Source: Pseudomonadota bacterium (GTDB lineage: Bacteria > Pseudomonadota > Gammaproteobacteria > Steroidobacterales > Steroidobacteraceae). Taken from it: a DNA stretch of 64,000 nt. Under the pieces are notes generated by a model that was not told the origin of the DNA, searched no databases, and worked only from the letters and a program-made list of their open reading frames with translations. Numbering within the stretch: position 1 is the first letter of the stretch; each line of letters opens with the position of its first letter. The stretch is taken from positions 1-64,000 of the forward strand of contig JAKAXA010000005.1 of the NCBI GenBank assembly GCA_021816775.1, written 5' to 3'. Position numbers and translations under genes: made by a program. Of the stretch, positions 54,555 to 63,666 are shown in pieces.

Positions 54555-55010
54555 CTACCCCTGCAGGTGGCCCAGCCGATCGCGCACGAGGGCACTGACG
54601 GCGCTCATGTCGGCGCGGCCCTGGGCCTGGGATTTGATGGCGGCCATGACTTTGCCCATGTCCTTGACCGAACCGGCGCCGCTTGCGGCGATCGCCTGGG
54701 TGATGAGCGCATCGATCTCGGCCGCGCCGAGCTGTGCCGGCAGGTACGCCTCGAGCACCACGATCTCCGCGCTCTCCTTGGCCACCAGATCGGCGCGGCC
54801 GCCGCTCTGGAACTGCGCAATCGCCTCCTTGCGCTGCTTGATCATCTTCTCGATCACGCCGATCACCTGGCCGTCCTCGAGCGTCACGCGCTCATCGACC
54901 TCGCGCTGCTTGATCGCCGCGAGCGCCATGCGGATGGTGGCGAGACGCTCCTTCTCGCCCGCGCGCATCGCGCTCTTCATGTCCTCGGTGATGCGTTCCT
55001 TGAGCGTCAT
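54555..55010 (-). CDS. yqeY: GatB/YqeY domain protein
   Basis: 151 residues: LKERITEDMKSAMRAGEKERLATIRMALAAIKQREVDERV, QVIGVIEKMIKQRKEAIAQFQSGGRADLVAKESAEIVVLEAYLPAQL, and GKVMAAIKSQAQGRADMSAVSALVRDRL. This is the complete YqeY fold, related to the tail of amidotransferase GatB and regularly placed between rpsU and dnaG. Its role is not established. 11 nt downstream of rpsU. Confidence 0.92.
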   Translation of the reverse strand: MTLKERITEDMKSAMRAGEKERLATIRMALAAIKQREVDERVTLEDGQVIGVIEKMIKQRKEAIAQFQSGGRADLVAKESAEIVVLEAYLPAQLGAAEIDALITQAIAASGAGSVKDMGKVMAAIKSQAQGRADMSAVSALVRDRLGHLQG

Positions 55011-55021
55011 GCCAAGGCACC

Positions 55022-55231
55022 TCAGCGCGCGGGCCGCATGCCCTCGCGGGAGACGCGCTTCATGTGCCGCTTGATGGCCGCGGCCTTCTTGCGTTTCCGC
55101 TCCTGGGTCGGCTTCTCGTAGAATTCGCGCCGGCGCAGCTCGGTGAGGATGCCCGCCTTCTCACAGGCGCGCTTGAAACGCCGCAAGGCGGCATCGAAGT
55201 ACTCGTTCTCGCGGATACGGACGCTCGGCAT
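55022..55231 (-). CDS. rpsU: 30S ribosomal protein S21
   Basis: 69 residues: [58 protein letters not shown]. This is the canonical S21 sequence with its basic C-terminus, and it leads the macromolecular synthesis operon. A GAGG motif precedes the ATG. Confidence 0.97.
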   Translation of the reverse strand: MPSVRIRENEYFDAALRRFKRACEKAGILTELRRREFYEKPTQERKRKKAAAIKRHMKRVSREGMRPAR

Positions 55232-55334
55232 CGAAACCTCTGAAGCAAGTAGGGGCCGGACCTCAGGTTCGCCCCCCGCGCCCCCAAGGGACGCGACACG
55301 GCGGACTCGAAGAGCCGGATCGAGTGGGCCGGCA

Positions 55335-55363
55335 ATTCTAGTAGAGGCTTGAGGCAAAGGCAA
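55335..55363 (-). promoter_or_regulatory. Promoter of the rpsU operon
   Basis: On the minus strand TTGCCT (55358-55363) and TAGAAT (55335-55340) are separated by exactly 17 bp, with an almost perfect -10. Transcription would start near 55328, giving a leader of about 95 nt before rpsU. It overlaps the region directly upstream of the divergent tsaD start. Confidence 0.6.
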
Positions 55364-55366
55364 AAA

Positions 55367-56452
55367 ATGCGTGTGCTCGCCATCGAGTCCTCGTGTGACG
55401 AGAGTGCCGCGGCGGTCCTGGACGAGGCCGGCGGTCTGCTGGCACACGAGCTCTACAGCCAGGTCGCGCTGCACCGGGCCTACGGCGGGGTGGTGCCGGA
55501 GCTGGCCTCCCGGGACCACGTCCGCAAGCTCCTGCCCCTGGTGCGGCGGGCGCTTGCGGCGGCCGGCACCGGCCCGCGGGACCTCGCGGGGGTGGTCTAT
55601 ACGGCCGGCCCGGGGCTGATCGGCGCGCTGCTGACGGGCGCGGCGCTCGCGCGCAGCCTCGCTTACGCGTGGGGCCTTCCGGCCCTCGGGGTGCATCACC
55701 TCGAGGGCCATCTGCTCGCCCCGTTGCTCGAGCCCGATCCGCCGCCGTTTCCGCACGTGGCCCTGCTGGTCTCCGGCGGCCACACACAGCTGATCGAGGT
55801 GCGCGGCATCGGCCGCTACCGCATCCTAGGCGACACGCGCGACGATGCCGCCGGGGAGGCGTTCGACAAGACCGCCAAGCTCCTCGGGCTGCCTTATCCG
55901 GGAGGGCCGGAGCTGTCGCGGCTCGCCGCGGCCGGCACCGCAGGCGCGTTCCACTTTCCGCGCCCCATGCTCGACCGCCCGGGGCTCGAGTTCAGCTTCT
56001 CCGGCCTGAAGACCGCGGTGCTGCATGCCCTGCGCGGCCGGGAGATTGACGCTCGGCTGAAGGCGGACGTCGCCCGGGCGGTAGAGGAGGCGATCGTCGA
56101 GACCCTGACCGTCAAGGCCGGGCGCGCCCTGCAGGAGACCGGCCTCGCCACGCTGGTGGTCTCCGGCGGTGTGAGCGCCAATCTGCCGCTGCGCGCGGCG
56201 CTCTCGGGCGCTGCCGCCCGTCACGGCGCGCGCGTGTACTATCCGCGCATCGAGTTCTGTACCGACAACGCCGCGATGATCGCGATGGCGGGGCTGCACC
56301 GGCTGCGCGCCGGCGAGCGGCAGGGGTTGGGTATCGAGGCGCGCGCCCAGTGGCCGATCGAGACGCTCGCGCCGGTGGGAGACGAGCAGCGCCGTGCGGA
56401 CGGGCCAGCGCGCGGGGGCGTGATCGAACTGGACGGGACGGAGCAAGCATGA
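55367..56452 (+). CDS. tsaD: tRNA N6-threonylcarbamoyladenosine transferase subunit TsaD
   Basis: 361 residues from ATG at 55367. [43 protein letters not shown], the metal-binding [27 protein letters not shown], and [22 protein letters not shown] are family signatures, and [16 protein letters not shown] and [13 protein letters not shown] close the protein. It makes t6A37 in ANN-decoding tRNAs, which include the intron-containing tRNA-Ile of this window. Its stop overlaps the folB start by 4 nt. Confidence 0.96.
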   Translation: MRVLAIESSCDESAAAVLDEAGGLLAHELYSQVALHRAYGGVVPELASRDHVRKLLPLVRRALAAAGTGPRDLAGVVYTAGPGLIGALLTGAALARSLAYAWGLPALGVHHLEGHLLAPLLEPDPPPFPHVALLVSGGHTQLIEVRGIGRYRILGDTRDDAAGEAFDKTAKLLGLPYPGGPELSRLAAAGTAGAFHFPRPMLDRPGLEFSFSGLKTAVLHALRGREIDARLKADVARAVEEAIVETLTVKAGRALQETGLATLVVSGGVSANLPLRAALSGAAARHGARVYYPRIEFCTDNAAMIAMAGLHRLRAGERQGLGIEARAQWPIETLAPVGDEQRRADGPARGGVIELDGTEQA

Positions 56453-56841
56453 CCGACACGGCCCTCAGCGGCGACCGGATCTTTCTGCGCGGACTCACGG
56501 CCGAGTGCATCATCGGCTTCATCGACTGGGAGCGGCGTGTCAAGCAGACCGTGGTGGTCGATCTGGAGCTGCCCGTCGACTGCGCGCGCGCCGCGGCCAG
56601 CGATGAAGTGGCCGACACCGTCGATTACAAGCGCGTCTCCAAGCGGGTGATCGCGTACATCGAGGCCTCCGAGTTCAGGCTCGTGGAGACGCTGGCGCAG
56701 CGGCTGGCCATGGTGCTGCTGGAGGAGTTCGCGTTGGATTGGGTGCGCGTGTCGCTCAACAAGCCCGGCGCCATTCGCAACTCACGCGATGTGGGCGTCG
56801 TGATCGAGCGCCGTCGCAGCGATCCGGCCCGGCCGCGCTGA
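56449..56841 (+). CDS. folB: Dihydroneopterin aldolase
   Basis: 130 residues: [34 protein letters not shown], then [39 protein letters not shown] and [23 protein letters not shown]. The conserved Tyr and Glu of the active site (VDYKRV, LVETLA) and the KPGA motif are present. It converts dihydroneopterin to 6-hydroxymethyl-dihydropterin. Start chosen for the ATGA overlap with tsaD. Confidence 0.93.
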   Translation: MTDTALSGDRIFLRGLTAECIIGFIDWERRVKQTVVVDLELPVDCARAAASDEVADTVDYKRVSKRVIAYIEASEFRLVETLAQRLAMVLLEEFALDWVRVSLNKPGAIRNSRDVGVVIERRRSDPARPR

Positions 56842-56850
56842 GGCGCTGTC

Positions 56851-57354
56851 ATGCCCGACGTCTACGTCGCCGCCGGCAGCAACGTCGAGGCCGAGAAGCA
56901 TCTGGCGCTCGCCGCGCGCGAGCTTGCGTGGAGCTTTCCGGGCACGCGCTTCTCCCCCTGGTATCGCAACCGCGCGGTCGGATTCGAAGGGGCGGACTTC
57001 ATCAACTTCGTGGCCGGGTTTGCCACCGAGCTGCCGCTAGAGGCGCTGATCGCCCGGCTGCAGGCCATCGAAGGACAATGCGGCCGCGCGCGCGAAGCGC
57101 CGCGCTGGGCGCCGCGCACCATGGACCTGGACATTCTTCTCTATGGCGAGCGGGTAGAGGACACGCCCGCGCTGCGACTGCCGCGCCCGGACCTGCTCAG
57201 GCGCGCCTACATGCTCGGGCCGCTCGCCGACCTCGCCCCCGGCCTGCGCCATCCGACCGCCGGTGTCACCATCGGCGAGCTCTGGGCACGTTTCGATCGG
57301 GCCGCGCACCCGCTGATCGAGGTGCCGCCGGGCGGGGTGGGACCGGACGCTTGA
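56851..57354 (+). CDS. folK: 2-Amino-4-hydroxy-6-hydroxymethyldihydropteridine pyrophosphokinase
   Basis: 167 residues: VYVAAGSNVEAEKHLALAARELAW at the start, FINFVAGFATELPLEALIARLQAIE, then the HPPK signature PRWAPRTMDLDILLYGERV, and LPRPDLLRRAYMLGPLADLAP. It pyrophosphorylates the folB product, the next step in folate synthesis. It lies 9 nt after folB. Confidence 0.93.
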   Translation: MPDVYVAAGSNVEAEKHLALAARELAWSFPGTRFSPWYRNRAVGFEGADFINFVAGFATELPLEALIARLQAIEGQCGRAREAPRWAPRTMDLDILLYGERVEDTPALRLPRPDLLRRAYMLGPLADLAPGLRHPTAGVTIGELWARFDRAAHPLIEVPPGGVGPDA

Positions 57355-57359
57355 GCGCT

Positions 57360-58133
57360 CTACCAGCCGATGCTGCGCCCGCCGTCGACCGCGAGGATCT
57401 GGCCGGTGACGAACGGGGCCTCGCAGGCGAAGAACAGCGCCGCGCGCGCGATGTCCTCGGGCGATCCGCCGCGCTTCAGTGCGGTGCGGTCGATGATGCG
57501 CCGGCGCAGCGCCTCGTCGACCCCACTCTCGGGCCACATGACCGGACCGGGAGCGATGGCGTTGACCCGCACCTGCGGCCCGAGCTCGCGCGCCAGGGAC
57601 TTGGTGAGCATGATCAGCCCCGCCTTCGCGACGCTGTAGACCGCATGGTGGCGCAGCGGCCGCATGCCGTGGATGTCCACGAGGTTCAGGATCAGCCCGC
57701 CGCTGTCGCGCAGCGCGGCGCTTGCAGCCTGCGCCAGGAACAGCGGCGCCTTGAGGTTGGTGCCGATCAGATCGCTCCACACGCCCTCCTCGATCTGCCC
57801 GATCGGCGTCGGATAGAACGTGGAGGCATTGTTCACCAGGATGTCGAGCCGGCCGAACGCCGCGACGGCGGCGGCGGCGAGCTGCGCGGGCGCACCGGGC
57901 GCGATCAGGTCAGCGTGCACGAGCGCCGCCGAGTCGGCGCGCCGGCGGTTCAGCTCGTCGGCGAGCGCCGCGGCCGCGTCGGCCGAGGTGCGATAGTGCA
58001 GCACGATGCGGGCGCCCTGTGCATGGAGCGCACGCGCGATGACCGCCCCGAGGCGGCGGGCGCCGCCGGTCACGAGCGCGGCCTTGCCGGCGAGCGGGGC
58101 GCTCATGGGGGCATCGTCGCGGGGTTGAGTCAT
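57360..58133 (-). CDS. Pteridine reductase-like short-chain dehydrogenase (FolM type)
   Basis: 257 residues with a classical SDR fold. The cofactor motif is AALVTGGARRLGAVIARALHAQGARIVLHYR, whose TGxxRRxG variant is typical of pteridine reductases; the NAD-type motif DILVNNAST follows, and the catalytic YSVAKAGL. It probably reduces dihydropterins or dihydrofolate with NADPH, consistent with the convergent folB-folK genes (stops 5 nt apart). A start at residue 10 (ATG at 58106) is also possible. Confidence 0.8.
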   Translation of the reverse strand: MTQPRDDAPMSAPLAGKAALVTGGARRLGAVIARALHAQGARIVLHYRTSADAAAALADELNRRRADSAALVHADLIAPGAPAQLAAAAVAAFGRLDILVNNASTFYPTPIGQIEEGVWSDLIGTNLKAPLFLAQAASAALRDSGGLILNLVDIHGMRPLRHHAVYSVAKAGLIMLTKSLARELGPQVRVNAIAPGPVMWPESGVDEALRRRIIDRTALKRGGSPEDIARAALFFACEAPFVTGQILAVDGGRSIGW

Positions 58134-58150
58134 GGGAGTGCGGTAAGTCG

Positions 58151-59326
58151 GTGACCGGCCCGGGCGACATTATGACGCCGCCGCTGTCCGCGGATGAAGC
58201 GGCGCATTCGAGCGCGGTCGCCGCGCTCATCCGTGCCGAGGTGCGCTGCGCCGGCGGCTGGCTGTCGTTCGAGCGCTTCATGGCGCTCGCGCTCTACGCT
58301 CCTGGACTCGGCTACTACAGCGCCGGCAGCGTGAAAATCGGCGCCGGCGGGGACTTCGTGACGGCCCCGGAGTTGTCCGACCTTTTCAGCCGCTGCGTGG
58401 CCGGGCAGTGCGCCGAGGTGCTCGAGGGCGGCGGCGAGATCCTCGAGCTCGGCGCGGGCACCGGGCGCATGGCGGCCGCGGTGCTCACCGAGCTCGGCGC
58501 GCGCGGGCGGCTGCCGCAGCGATACGCGATCCTGGAAGTGAGCGCCGACCTCGCCGAGCGTCAGCGTCGGCGCATCGCCGCTCTGCCCGCGGCGCTCGCC
58601 GAGCGCGTGGTGTGGCTCGAGCGCCTGCCCGAGCGGCCCGTCCACGGGGTGATCGTGGCGAACGAGGTGCTGGATGCCTTGCCCTGCCGTCGGTTCACGC
58701 TCGAGGGGGGTGTGATCCGCGAGCTCGGCGTCGCGCTCGAAGGGGAGCGCCTCATCGAGCGGTCCGCGCCGGCGGACGCGGCGCTGTCAGCGGCGTGGGA
58801 GCGCCTGCGCGATGCGCTGCCGGCACCCCTCGCCGACGGCTACGCTTCCGAGATCGGCCTGCGCGTGGCGCCGTGGCTGGCGGGTGTCGCGGGTTGTCTG
58901 GAGCGCGGCGTGGCGCTGCTGTTCGATTATGGCCTGCCGCGCGCACACTACTATCACCCCCAGCGCCGAACGGGCACGCTGCGCTGTCACTTCAAGCATC
59001 GCGTGCACGACGACCCCTACGTCAACCTGGGCGTGCAGGACATTACGGCCTGGGTGGATTTCACCCGGGTCGCGGAAGCCGCGCTGGAGTGCGGCCTCGA
59101 GGTGACCGGCTTTGCGACCCAGGCGGCTTTTCTGCTGGCGACGGGGATCGAGCGCTTCATCGCCGAGGCCGACGCTCCGCTCGAGCACGCGCGCCGCGCC
59201 GGCGAGGCGCGCCGGCTGCTCCTGCCGGGCGAGATGGGCGAGGCCGTCAAGGTGATGGCGCTGACGCGGGATTTCGAGCGGCCGCTGTCGGGATTTGCGC
59301 TGCAGGATCTGCGCGCGTCGTTGTAG
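58151..59326 (+). CDS. MidA/NDUFAF7-family SAM-dependent methyltransferase
   Basis: 391 residues. FMALALYAPGLGYYSAGSVKIGAGGDFVTAPELSDLFSRCVAGQC matches the N-terminus of the family (LYxPxxGYY, GDFxTAPExSxxFG), then EILELGAGTGRMAAAVLTEL (SAM motif I) and HGVIVANEVLDALPCRRF. The mitochondrial homologue methylates an arginine of a complex I subunit; the bacterial substrate is unknown. 17 nt separate its start from the divergent SDR gene. Confidence 0.88.
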   Translation: MTGPGDIMTPPLSADEAAHSSAVAALIRAEVRCAGGWLSFERFMALALYAPGLGYYSAGSVKIGAGGDFVTAPELSDLFSRCVAGQCAEVLEGGGEILELGAGTGRMAAAVLTELGARGRLPQRYAILEVSADLAERQRRRIAALPAALAERVVWLERLPERPVHGVIVANEVLDALPCRRFTLEGGVIRELGVALEGERLIERSAPADAALSAAWERLRDALPAPLADGYASEIGLRVAPWLAGVAGCLERGVALLFDYGLPRAHYYHPQRRTGTLRCHFKHRVHDDPYVNLGVQDITAWVDFTRVAEAALECGLEVTGFATQAAFLLATGIERFIAEADAPLEHARRAGEARRLLLPGEMGEAVKVMALTRDFERPLSGFALQDLRASL

Positions 59327-59431
59327 GCGGCGGGCTGGCACGGGCGCAAATCGACGAATCGGGCGTGCTCATTCTGTGCGCGCGATGGGACGCTCCAGGG
59401 GTGTGCGGGAATCAGCAAGCGCATTGACATC

Positions 59432-59611
59432 ATGAATGATGATGACACCTGGGGATTGCTGCGCGACGTCCCCACCGCCGAGCGCAGCCGGACGGTCAAC
59501 GAGGTATTGCGAGCATGGGTGAGGCGATCCAGGCGCCCGGATGTCAATCGCGCGACGGAGGCCCTGATCGCACGCTTGCCGGTCAGCGACGCGGACGAAG
59601 CTGCCCGGTGA
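59432..59611 (+). CDS. Small VapB/RHH-like antitoxin remnant or orphan
   Basis: A 59-codon frame reads MNDDDTWGLLRDVPTAERS, RTVNEVLRAWVRRSRRPD, RATEALIARLPVSDADEAAR. The helix RTVNEVLRAWVRR and the short length suit an antitoxin. A weak GxGG-like stretch is not evident upstream, so expression is uncertain. Directly downstream is a truncated VapC-like fragment. Confidence 0.4.
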   Translation: MNDDDTWGLLRDVPTAERSRTVNEVLRAWVRRSRRPDVNRATEALIARLPVSDADEAAR

Positions 59612-59640
59612 GTCCGTGAGGATCGGGAGCGCGGGCACTG

Positions 59641-59715
59641 ATGTCCGTGCCGTTGGTCGGGCCCGATGCCCCGGTGCTGCTGAAGTGGGTGTTACTGCGG
59701 ATGCGAAGTGCGTGA
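59641..59715 (+). pseudogene. N-terminal fragment of a VapC-like PIN toxin
   Basis: 24 codons: MSVPLVGPDAPVLLKWVLLRMRSA. The segment VGPDAPVLLKWVL closely follows the first strand and helix of VapC toxins (VVDASVLLKWVL), with the catalytic Asp kept. The remainder of a ~135-residue PIN domain is missing before the next gene at 59810. Confidence 0.4.
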
Positions 59716-59809
59716 GCCGGGCCAAGGGGGCGGTGGGATCGTGCTGCTCGCCGATCGGCAGCCGCCGGCAGCGCGGCGCAGGGCGATGACGGATGCCTTC
59801 AGGCCGCTG

Positions 59810-60916
59810 TCATGATCGGCACAGCTGCCGGTCTCGTTTGGCCTTGGGCTCGTGGGCCAGCCGCCGGGCCGCGGCGTAGAAGCGCGGCAGACTGTCGTGC
59901 TCGCGTTTCAATAGCCGCTCGAACCCCGGCAGGCAGTCATAATAGGTGCCTACCGACACCAGATCCGCGTTGTTCAGTCCCTGGCGGATCCAGCGGTTGT
60001 AGACCGGCGCGCGCACGTGCAGGCGCTGCTCGAGCGCGCGGATCCGCCGCGCCAAGCCCGCGAAGGTCGCCTCTTTGCGTTGCAGCATGCGCGCGCGCGG
60101 AACCCCGGATGCATAGAGCTGCGCCAGCCGGCTGCGCGTGCTGCGCAGTAGCGCGGCGAAGGCGCGGTCCGCGGCGTCCAGGTGCTCGAACTCGGCAATG
60201 CGGCCCGGCTCGTGGCGGTAACGGAGCCAGCGTTTCAGCCCCTCATTCTCCACCGTCATCGCGAACGCCTCGTCGAAGCGTGAGTCGTTGGGCACGTAAA
60301 GCAGCTGGTGCGCGAGCTCGTGGAAGATCATCGCCGCGAGCTCATCGCTGCCGTAGCGCATCATGGTGCTCATGACCGGATCGGGCAGCCGCCCGAGCGT
60401 CGAGTACGCCGGCACGCCCTCGACCACGACGTCATAGCCCTGCCGCTTCAAGTGATCGGCGAAGGCCCGGGCGCTGCGCTCGTGGAAGTAGCCGCGGTAC
60501 GCCACGCACCCGGCAATGGGGAAACACCACTGCTTGGGCTTCACGGAGAACTCCGGCGCCGCGACCACGTTCCAGACGACGTAGCGCCGGCCGATGTTCA
60601 CGTAGCTGCGGTAGCTGTCGTTGTTCGGCAGGCCCAGCTGCTGCGAGGCGAAGCGGCGCGCCTCGCGCACCTCGCCGAGCTCGCGCACCAGGGGCTGCGG
60701 CGTGTCGGGATTGTCGATCACGTCCACGATGGAGTGACGCGCATGGATGACGTGCCACTCGCCAACGGCCGCCTGCATCAGGTACATCGTGCTGGCGCAG
60801 CCGCCGAGCGCCGTCAGCGTCAGGGCAGCGCCTGCCAGCCGCGCCCAGCGGCCGGCGCTCCGTGGACGGAGCAGACGCGTATCGCGCAGGGAGCGGCCGC
60901 TCGAGTCGGTTACCAT
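59810..60916 (-). CDS. Predicted zinc aminopeptidase lipoprotein (Pfam Aminopep family)
   Basis: 368 residues. A long basic N-terminus leads into a type II signal sequence with lipobox LTALGGC (residue ~40). The protein then has [60 protein letters not shown], and the metal site [31 protein letters not shown] (HExxH with a downstream Glu). Members are annotated as predicted aminopeptidases. The start lies only 6 bp from the divergent cca start; a later start would give a shorter signal peptide and more room for promoters. Confidence 0.82.
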   Translation of the reverse strand: MVTDSSGRSLRDTRLLRPRSAGRWARLAGAALTLTALGGCASTMYLMQAAVGEWHVIHARHSIVDVIDNPDTPQPLVRELGEVREARRFASQQLGLPNNDSYRSYVNIGRRYVVWNVVAAPEFSVKPKQWCFPIAGCVAYRGYFHERSARAFADHLKRQGYDVVVEGVPAYSTLGRLPDPVMSTMMRYGSDELAAMIFHELAHQLLYVPNDSRFDEAFAMTVENEGLKRWLRYRHEPGRIAEFEHLDAADRAFAALLRSTRSRLAQLYASGVPRARMLQRKEATFAGLARRIRALEQRLHVRAPVYNRWIRQGLNNADLVSVGTYYDCLPGFERLLKREHDSLPRFYAAARRLAHEPKAKRDRQLCRS

Positions 60917-60922
60917 GTGTGC

Positions 60923-62152
60923 ATGGAAGTCTACCTAGTCGGCGGCGCGGTGCGGGACCGGTTGCTCGGTCGCCCGGTGAGCGAGCGCGACTGGGTGGTG
61001 GTGGGGGCGCGTCCGGAGGAGCTCGAGCGTCAGGGCTACCTGCCGGTCGGAAGGGAGTTCCCCGTCTTTCTGCACCCCGAGACCCATGAGGAGTACGCGC
61101 TGGCGCGCCTGGAGCGCAAGGTCGCGCCGGGCTACCGGGGGTTCGCCACCGAGTTCTCCCCGAGCGTGACTCTGGAGGAGGACCTGCGCCGGCGGGACCT
61201 GACCATCAACGCCATGGCGGAAAACGCCGTCGGGGAGATCATCGACCCGTATGGCGGGCGGCGGGACCTCGAGGCGCGGCTGCTGCGGCACGTCTCGGCG
61301 GCCTTCGTTGAGGATCCGGTCCGGGTGCTGCGTGTGGCACGCTTCGCGGCGCGTTACGCGGCGCTCGGCTTTCAGGTGGCCGAGGAGACCCTGGCGCTCA
61401 TGCGCCGGATGAGCGAGTCCGGTGAGCTCGACGCGCTGGTGCCGGAGCGGGTCTGGCAGGAGACCGAGCGCGCGCTCGGCGAGAGCCGGCCCGAGGTGTA
61501 CTTCCAGACGCTGCGCGCCTGCGGCGCGCTGGCGGTGATCTTTCCGGAAGTCGCGGCGCTCTACGGGGTGCCGCAGCCGCAGAAGTGGCACCCGGAGATC
61601 GATACCGGCGCGCACGTCATGCTGGCGCTGCGCTGGGCGGCCGACGCCGCGCTCTCGAGCGCCGTGCGCTTCGCGGTCCTCACGCACGATCTGGGTAAAG
61701 CGCTCACCGCACCCGAGCGCTGGCCGAGTCATCATGGTCACGAGGAGGCCGGCGTCGCGCTCGTCGAGGCGCTGTGCGCGCGCTTGAAGATTCCCAACGC
61801 CTACCGGGAGCTCGCGGTGCTGACGGCGCGGTTCCATGCGCAGGTGCACCGCGCCGAGGAGTTGCGCCCGGGCACTGTGTTGAAGCTGCTCGAGGCGACG
61901 GACGCGCTGCGTCGGCCGGAGCGGTTCGACGAGCTGCTGCGGGCCTGCGAGGCGGATGCGCGCGGCCGCGCGGGGCTCGAGGGGCGACCCTATCCGCAGG
62001 GCGAGTATCTGCGCCGCGCCCGCTCGGCGGCCGCAGCGGTCGCGCTCTCGAGCGAGCAGCGGCGCGGCCTCACGGGCCAGGAGATCGGCGAGAAGATCCA
62101 CGCCAGGCGCTTGGAGGCCGTGCGCGCCGTGGCGACGAGCCTGCCGGACTGA
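60923..62152 (+). CDS. cca: CCA-adding tRNA nucleotidyltransferase
   Basis: 409 residues: [27 protein letters not shown] at the start (nucleotidyltransferase motif with D-x-D as ERDWVV), [50 protein letters not shown], and an HD domain in the C-terminal half ([28 protein letters not shown]), as in the E. coli type enzyme with phosphatase/phosphodiesterase activity. It is needed here because tRNA-Ile(CAT) does not encode CCA. Confidence 0.94.
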   Translation: MEVYLVGGAVRDRLLGRPVSERDWVVVGARPEELERQGYLPVGREFPVFLHPETHEEYALARLERKVAPGYRGFATEFSPSVTLEEDLRRRDLTINAMAENAVGEIIDPYGGRRDLEARLLRHVSAAFVEDPVRVLRVARFAARYAALGFQVAEETLALMRRMSESGELDALVPERVWQETERALGESRPEVYFQTLRACGALAVIFPEVAALYGVPQPQKWHPEIDTGAHVMLALRWAADAALSSAVRFAVLTHDLGKALTAPERWPSHHGHEEAGVALVEALCARLKIPNAYRELAVLTARFHAQVHRAEELRPGTVLKLLEATDALRRPERFDELLRACEADARGRAGLEGRPYPQGEYLRRARSAAAAVALSSEQRRGLTGQEIGEKIHARRLEAVRAVATSLPD

Positions 62153-62176
62153 ACAACCGGTGCGCCGCGCCGCGGG

Positions 62177-63115
62177 TCAGGCGTGGGCGGCGAACGCGCC
62201 CGGAGCCGCCTGCGGCGCCAGATAGGTCGGCAGGATCTCCATCATGGCGTGACGCCGCAGACCCAGGCGCGCAAAGCCGTCTTCCGCACAGACGCTGTCG
62301 CGTGTCAGAGAGCGGAAGTTGTCCAGTGTGAACGGCTTGCCCGGCAGGAGCCCCATGACGGCGCCCTGCAGGCGTCCGAGCGCATCCGGCAGTCTCACGA
62401 TCCGGCACGGCAGCGCGGCGACCGCCGCCGTGGTGCGCACGATCTGCTCCAGGGTCATGACTTGCGGGCCGCCGAGCTCGTAGGTCTGACCGAAGGTCTG
62501 ACGGCGGGACAGCGCGAGCACGAACGCCTCGGCCACATCCCCGGCGTACACCGGGGCGAAATGCGCGTGGGCCCGCGCGAGCGGCAGCCAGCCGTGCGAG
62601 AGGCGCAGCAATCCGGCGAAGCGGTTGGTGAGCGAATCGCCCGGCCCGAAGATGACCGAGGGGCGGAAGATCGTGAAATCGGCGTGGGCCCCGGCGGCGC
62701 GTACCAGCGCCTCGGCCTCGGCCTTACTGCGCAGATAGCGGCTGGGCCCGCGGACGTCGGCTCCGAGGGCGCTCATGTGCAGCAGGCGCCGGACGCGGCC
62801 GGCCTTCAGCGCCGCGACCAGCTTCGCGACCAGGTCCACGTGCACCTGCTGAAAGGTGCTGCGGCCGCTCTCGTTCAGAATCCCGACGAGATTGATCACC
62901 GCGTCCATGCCGTCGACCAGCCGGTCGAGCACGCGGGCATCGTGCACGTTCGCCCTGACGAGGCGAACCGTCGGCAGCACGCGCAGGCGTTGATTCAGCT
63001 CGGGGTCGCGCGTGGGCACGCTCACCCAATGGCCCTGCTGGGTCAGCCGATTGATGAGTGCGGTCCCGACGAAGCCGGTACCGCCCAACACACAGATGTT
63101 CAGTGGCGCTGCCAT
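62177..63115 (-). CDS. NAD(P)-binding epimerase of the complex I NDUFA9 subunit family
   Basis: 312 residues from ATG at 63115. The Rossmann motif is NICVLGGTGFVGTALINRLTQQGHWVSVPTRD; INLVGILNESGRSTFQQVHVDLVAKLV and RLLHMSALGADVRGPSRYLRSKAEAEALVRAAG follow, the last containing the Y-x3-K pair. This is the atypical extended SDR group that includes NDUFA9. The substrate is unknown. Confidence 0.85.
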   Translation of the reverse strand: MAAPLNICVLGGTGFVGTALINRLTQQGHWVSVPTRDPELNQRLRVLPTVRLVRANVHDARVLDRLVDGMDAVINLVGILNESGRSTFQQVHVDLVAKLVAALKAGRVRRLLHMSALGADVRGPSRYLRSKAEAEALVRAAGAHADFTIFRPSVIFGPGDSLTNRFAGLLRLSHGWLPLARAHAHFAPVYAGDVAEAFVLALSRRQTFGQTYELGGPQVMTLEQIVRTTAAVAALPCRIVRLPDALGRLQGAVMGLLPGKPFTLDNFRSLTRDSVCAEDGFARLGLRRHAMMEILPTYLAPQAAPGAFAAHA

Positions 63116-63228
63116 GACCGGAGACCTCGCGCGTCTGCCGCGAGCATGCGCCCGCGGCTCGAAGCCCGCCACCGGAATGCCTCGCCCCGGGGCTGCTCGA
63201 TGCTCCCCCGGGGCGAGAACCCGGATCC

Positions 63229-63666
63229 TCAGGCCGCCCGCACCTCGATGGTGCGCGGCTGCAGTTTCGGCTGCTTCGGGATCGCCACCTCCAGCACGCC
63301 GTGCGTCTGTTTGGCCGTGATCGAATCCACGTCGGCCCCTTCCGGCAGCGTGAAGGTGCGCAGGAATGCGCCGGCGCGGCGCTCGAGGCGCTGATGGGCC
63401 TTGCCCTGCTGGGCCTCGCGCGCGCGCTTCTCGCCGCGGATGGTGAGCACACCCTTGTCGGCCGTGATGTGAATGTCCTTCGGCTCAACGCCGGGCACGT
63501 CGGCGACGACCACGTAGCGGTCGGGCTCCTCGTAAATGTCGACCTGGGGAATCCACGAGACCTCCGCCGCTGCGGCGTTTGCGCCGGCCTCCGTGGAGAA
63601 CGCCTGGTCGAGCTGACGCTGCAGGGTGTCGATGAGCGTCCAGGGCTGATAGCGAACAACAGTCAT
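63229..63666 (-). CDS. Hsp20/alpha-crystallin small heat shock protein
   Basis: 145 residues from ATG at 63666. SWIPQVDIYEEPDRYVVVADVPGVEPKDIHITADKGVLTIRGEKR is the start of the alpha-crystallin domain, and GAFLRTFTLPEGADVDSITAKQTHGVLEVAIPKQ its end, followed by a short tail with LQPRTIEV (I-x-I/V-type motif). A GGAGG ribosome-binding site lies 7 nt before the ATG. It acts as an ATP-independent holdase in the cytoplasm. Confidence 0.92.
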   Translation of the reverse strand: MTVVRYQPWTLIDTLQRQLDQAFSTEAGANAAAAEVSWIPQVDIYEEPDRYVVVADVPGVEPKDIHITADKGVLTIRGEKRAREAQQGKAHQRLERRAGAFLRTFTLPEGADVDSITAKQTHGVLEVAIPKQPKLQPRTIEVRAA

